Origin: Alphaproteobacteria bacterium
GTDB taxonomy: Bacteria; Pseudomonadota; Alphaproteobacteria; Rickettsiales; SXRF01
Reading direction: 5' to 3'
Length of the DNA: 51,164 bases
NCBI GenBank assembly: GCA_020054105.1
Contig: JAGVLW010000063.1
Coordinates: forward strand, 1-51,164
This document shows positions 48,836 to 51,164 of this stretch, piece after piece. Made by a program: the position numbers and the translations under genes. The first letter of the stretch is position 1, and the number at the start of each line of letters is the position of its first letter. Below the pieces are notes generated by a model, which was not told the origin of the DNA, made no database searches, and saw only the letters and a program-made list of their open reading frames with translations.

Positions 48836-49961
48836 CCCTCAAGAAACTTGCTATCCCCGGATTGCTGATCGCCGCCGCCTTATGGTGGTTCTTCGGCGGC
48901 GGCGCGGCAAACGACAATGCCGCCAGGAGCAACGCCGTGCAGGTCAGCGTCGCCAAGGCCGTATCGCGCGACATTCCCAAGCAGCTCGCGCTGGTCGGCA
49001 CGGTGGTGGCGTACGAGACGGTGGCCGTCAAGCCGCGCATGGATTCGCAGGTGACCGCCGTGGCGTTTCGCGACGGCGACAAGGTGCAGGAAGGTCAGCT
49101 GCTGTTCGAGCTCGATGACCGCGCTATAAAAGCACAAATCCAGGAGCTCGAAGCCAATCTTGCAAAAGACAAGGCGCAGCTGGTCAACAGCAAGCTGCAA
49201 TATGAGCGCGCGCTTAAGCTCGCCAAAAGCAACACGGTGTCGCAGGCGCGCGTCGACGAGACCAGGGCGGCCTATCTGGCGCAGGCGGCGCAGGTCGGCG
49301 CCACGCAGGCGAGCCTCGATAATAACAACGTCCTGCTCAGCTACACGCGCATCGCCGCGCCGATCTCCGGCCGCGCCGGCACGATCAACGTCACGCGCGG
49401 CAACAACGTCATGGAAGGCAACGCGCAGCCGCTGGTCACCATCAACCAGGTGATGCCGATCCGCGTCCAGTTCGCCATTCCGCAGCGCCATTACGATCCG
49501 GTGAAAACCGCGATGGCGCAGGGCAGCCTGCCGGTCGTCGCCAAGCGCGGCGAGTCCGACGCCGTTTCCAGCGGCACGCTCGAATATCTCGACAACGCGA
49601 TCGATACCGGCAACGGCACCTTCGCCGCGCGCGCCGTGTTTAGCAATGAAGACGAAATGCTGTGGCCGGGCATGTTCGTGAACGTCATCCTGGAGCTGGG
49701 AACAGAAAAAATGCGCTGACGATTCCCGCCGTCGCCGTGCAGGGCGATACCAGCCAGCGCTTCGTTTTCGTTTTCGACACCGCGCAGAAAAAAGCCGTAC
49801 GCACTGCCATTTCGCTTACGGGTAATTATGAGGACGTCGCCGTCGTCACCAGCGGGCTGCAGGAAGGCGACACTGTGATTACCGACGGGCTGATGCGCCT
49901 GACCGACGGAGCGAATGTCGAGGTGGCAACTCCGGCGCCTGAAAAATCCGCCGCGCCATGA
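48832..49961 (+). pseudogene. RND efflux periplasmic adaptor, split by a frameshift in an A6 tract
   Basis: ORF 48832-49719 ends ELGTEKMR*; frame of 49662-49961 continues NALTIPAVAVQGDTSQRFVFVFD. Confidence 0.85.
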
Positions 49962-51164
49962 ATCTCTCGGAATTTTGCATCCGCCGCCCGGTCTTTACCA
50001 CGCTGCTGATGCTGGCGCTCGTGGTCGGCGGGCTGGCTGGCTATGGCAGCCTGGCGGTGTCGGCGCTGCCGCGCGTCGACTTTCCCACCATTTCGGTGAC
50101 GGCGAACCTGCCGGGCGCCAGCCCGGAAACCATGGCAACGTCGGTGGCCACGCCGCTGGAGCGGCAATTCTCGACCATCGCCGGCATCAGCTCGATGACG
50201 TCGAGCAGCATCCTGGGCTCGACGCAGATCACCTTGCAATTCGATCTCGACCGCGACATTGACGGCGCCGCGCTCGACGTGCAGACCGCCATCTCGGAGA
50301 CGCAGCGGCGGCTGCCGCGCGAAATGCCGTCGCCGCCGTCATTTCGGAAGGTCAACCCCGCCGACCAGCCGATCTTGTTTATCGCTATTTCTTCCGACAC
50401 CGTGCCCATCTCGCAGGTCAACGACTATGCCGATACAATGATGGCGCAGCGCATCTCCACCCTGCCCGGCGTTGCACAGGTGCAGGTTTACGGTGCGCAG
50501 AAATTCGCCGTGCGCGTGCAGGCCGACCCGAAGGCGCTGGCCGCGCATGATTTAAGCTTCAACGAGCTCAGCGCCGCCATCGCCGCCGCCAGCTCCAACG
50601 CGCCGGTAGGCTTTATCAGCGGCAGCCGGCAGCTCTTCAACCTCAAGGTTGAAGGCCAGCCGCACGACGCCGAGGGCTTTCGGCCGCTGGTCGTCACCTG
50701 GCGCAGCGGCGCGCCGGTGCGGCTGCAAGACGTGGCGCAGGTAAGCGATTCGGTCGAGGATCTGCGCTCGACCGGCAACATCAACGGCACGCGCTCGATC
50801 GTCATCGCCATCCAGCGCCAGCCCGACGCCAACACCATCGAGGTCGTCGAGAAAGTGCGCAAACTGCTGCCGATTTTTCGCGCACAATTGCCGGCGGCGA
50901 TCGCCATGACGCCGATGTTCGACCGCTCCGTGTCCATCCGCCATTCGGTCGAAGATGTCGAGTTCACCCTCAAGCTCAGCATTGCGCTCGTGATATTGGT
51001 GATCTTCCTTTTCCTGCGCAAAGCCTCGGCCACCTTGATTCCCGCCATCGCCATCCCGCTATCGATCGTCGCCACATACGGCGGCATGGCGCTGCTGGGT
51101 TTTTCCATCAACAACGTGTCGCTGCTGGCCATTACGCTTAGCGTCGGGTTCGTCGTCGACGACG
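49958..51164 (+). CDS. RND efflux transporter (AcrB/MdtB-like), 3' truncated by window
   Basis: MNLSEFCIRRPVFTTLLMLALVVGGLAGYGSL...VSALPRVDFPTISVTANLPGASPETMA; open to window end. Confidence 0.95.
   Translation, partial: MNLSEFCIRRPVFTTLLMLALVVGGLAGYGSLAVSALPRVDFPTISVTANLPGASPETMATSVATPLERQFSTIAGISSMTSSSILGSTQITLQFDLDRDIDGAALDVQTAISETQRRLPREMPSPPSFRKVNPADQPILFIAISSDTVPISQVNDYADTMMAQRISTLPGVAQVQVYGAQKFAVRVQADPKALAAHDLSFNELSAAIAAASSNAPVGFISGSRQLFNLKVEGQPHDAEGFRPLVVTWRSGAPVRLQDVAQVSDSVEDLRSTGNINGTRSIVIAIQRQPDANTIEVVEKVRKLLPIFRAQLPAAIAMTPMFDRSVSIRHSVEDVEFTLKLSIALVILVIFLFLRKASATLIPAIAIPLSIVATYGGMALLGFSINNVSLLAITLSVGFVVDD

Overview
The window is alphaproteobacterial-type chromosome with two accessory blocks stacked at a tRNA-fMet gene. 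Left core: dnaJ 3' end, dapB, a hypothetical gene and a sensor kinase. Block 1 (about 3.9-24.9 kb) runs from tRNA-fMet (3836-3912) to a 43-bp att copy (24891-24933). It carries a tyrosine integrase, a DUF927-type primase/helicase module with a dense GGTGTTNCC inverted-repeat cluster, an XRE-PIN-803aa candidate defence operon, and an envelope/stress cluster that includes a DHp-only mini histidine kinase. Block 2 (about 24.9-33.5 kb) carries an ECF sigma/NrsF-like pair, a bufferin/MNIO-type RiPP cluster (DUF2282 peptide, 7x CxGK peptide, fused DUF692-DUF2063 protein, DoxX) and a zinc-uptake cassette bounded by 16-bp direct repeats. It ends at a short third copy of the tRNA 3' end. Right core: a complete kynurenine-pathway operon on the minus strand (its RidA gene frameshifted), lpxR-like, mla-type ABC genes, icd and an RND efflux pair (adaptor frameshifted). 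Best candidates for something new: the PIN + alpha-solenoid operon, the fused MNIO/partner RiPP locus with divergent GTAAYY-N16-CGAA promoters, the iteron-like cluster after the primase, and modular hairpin-exchange repeats. All family names are from reading translated sequence; no database searches were run.
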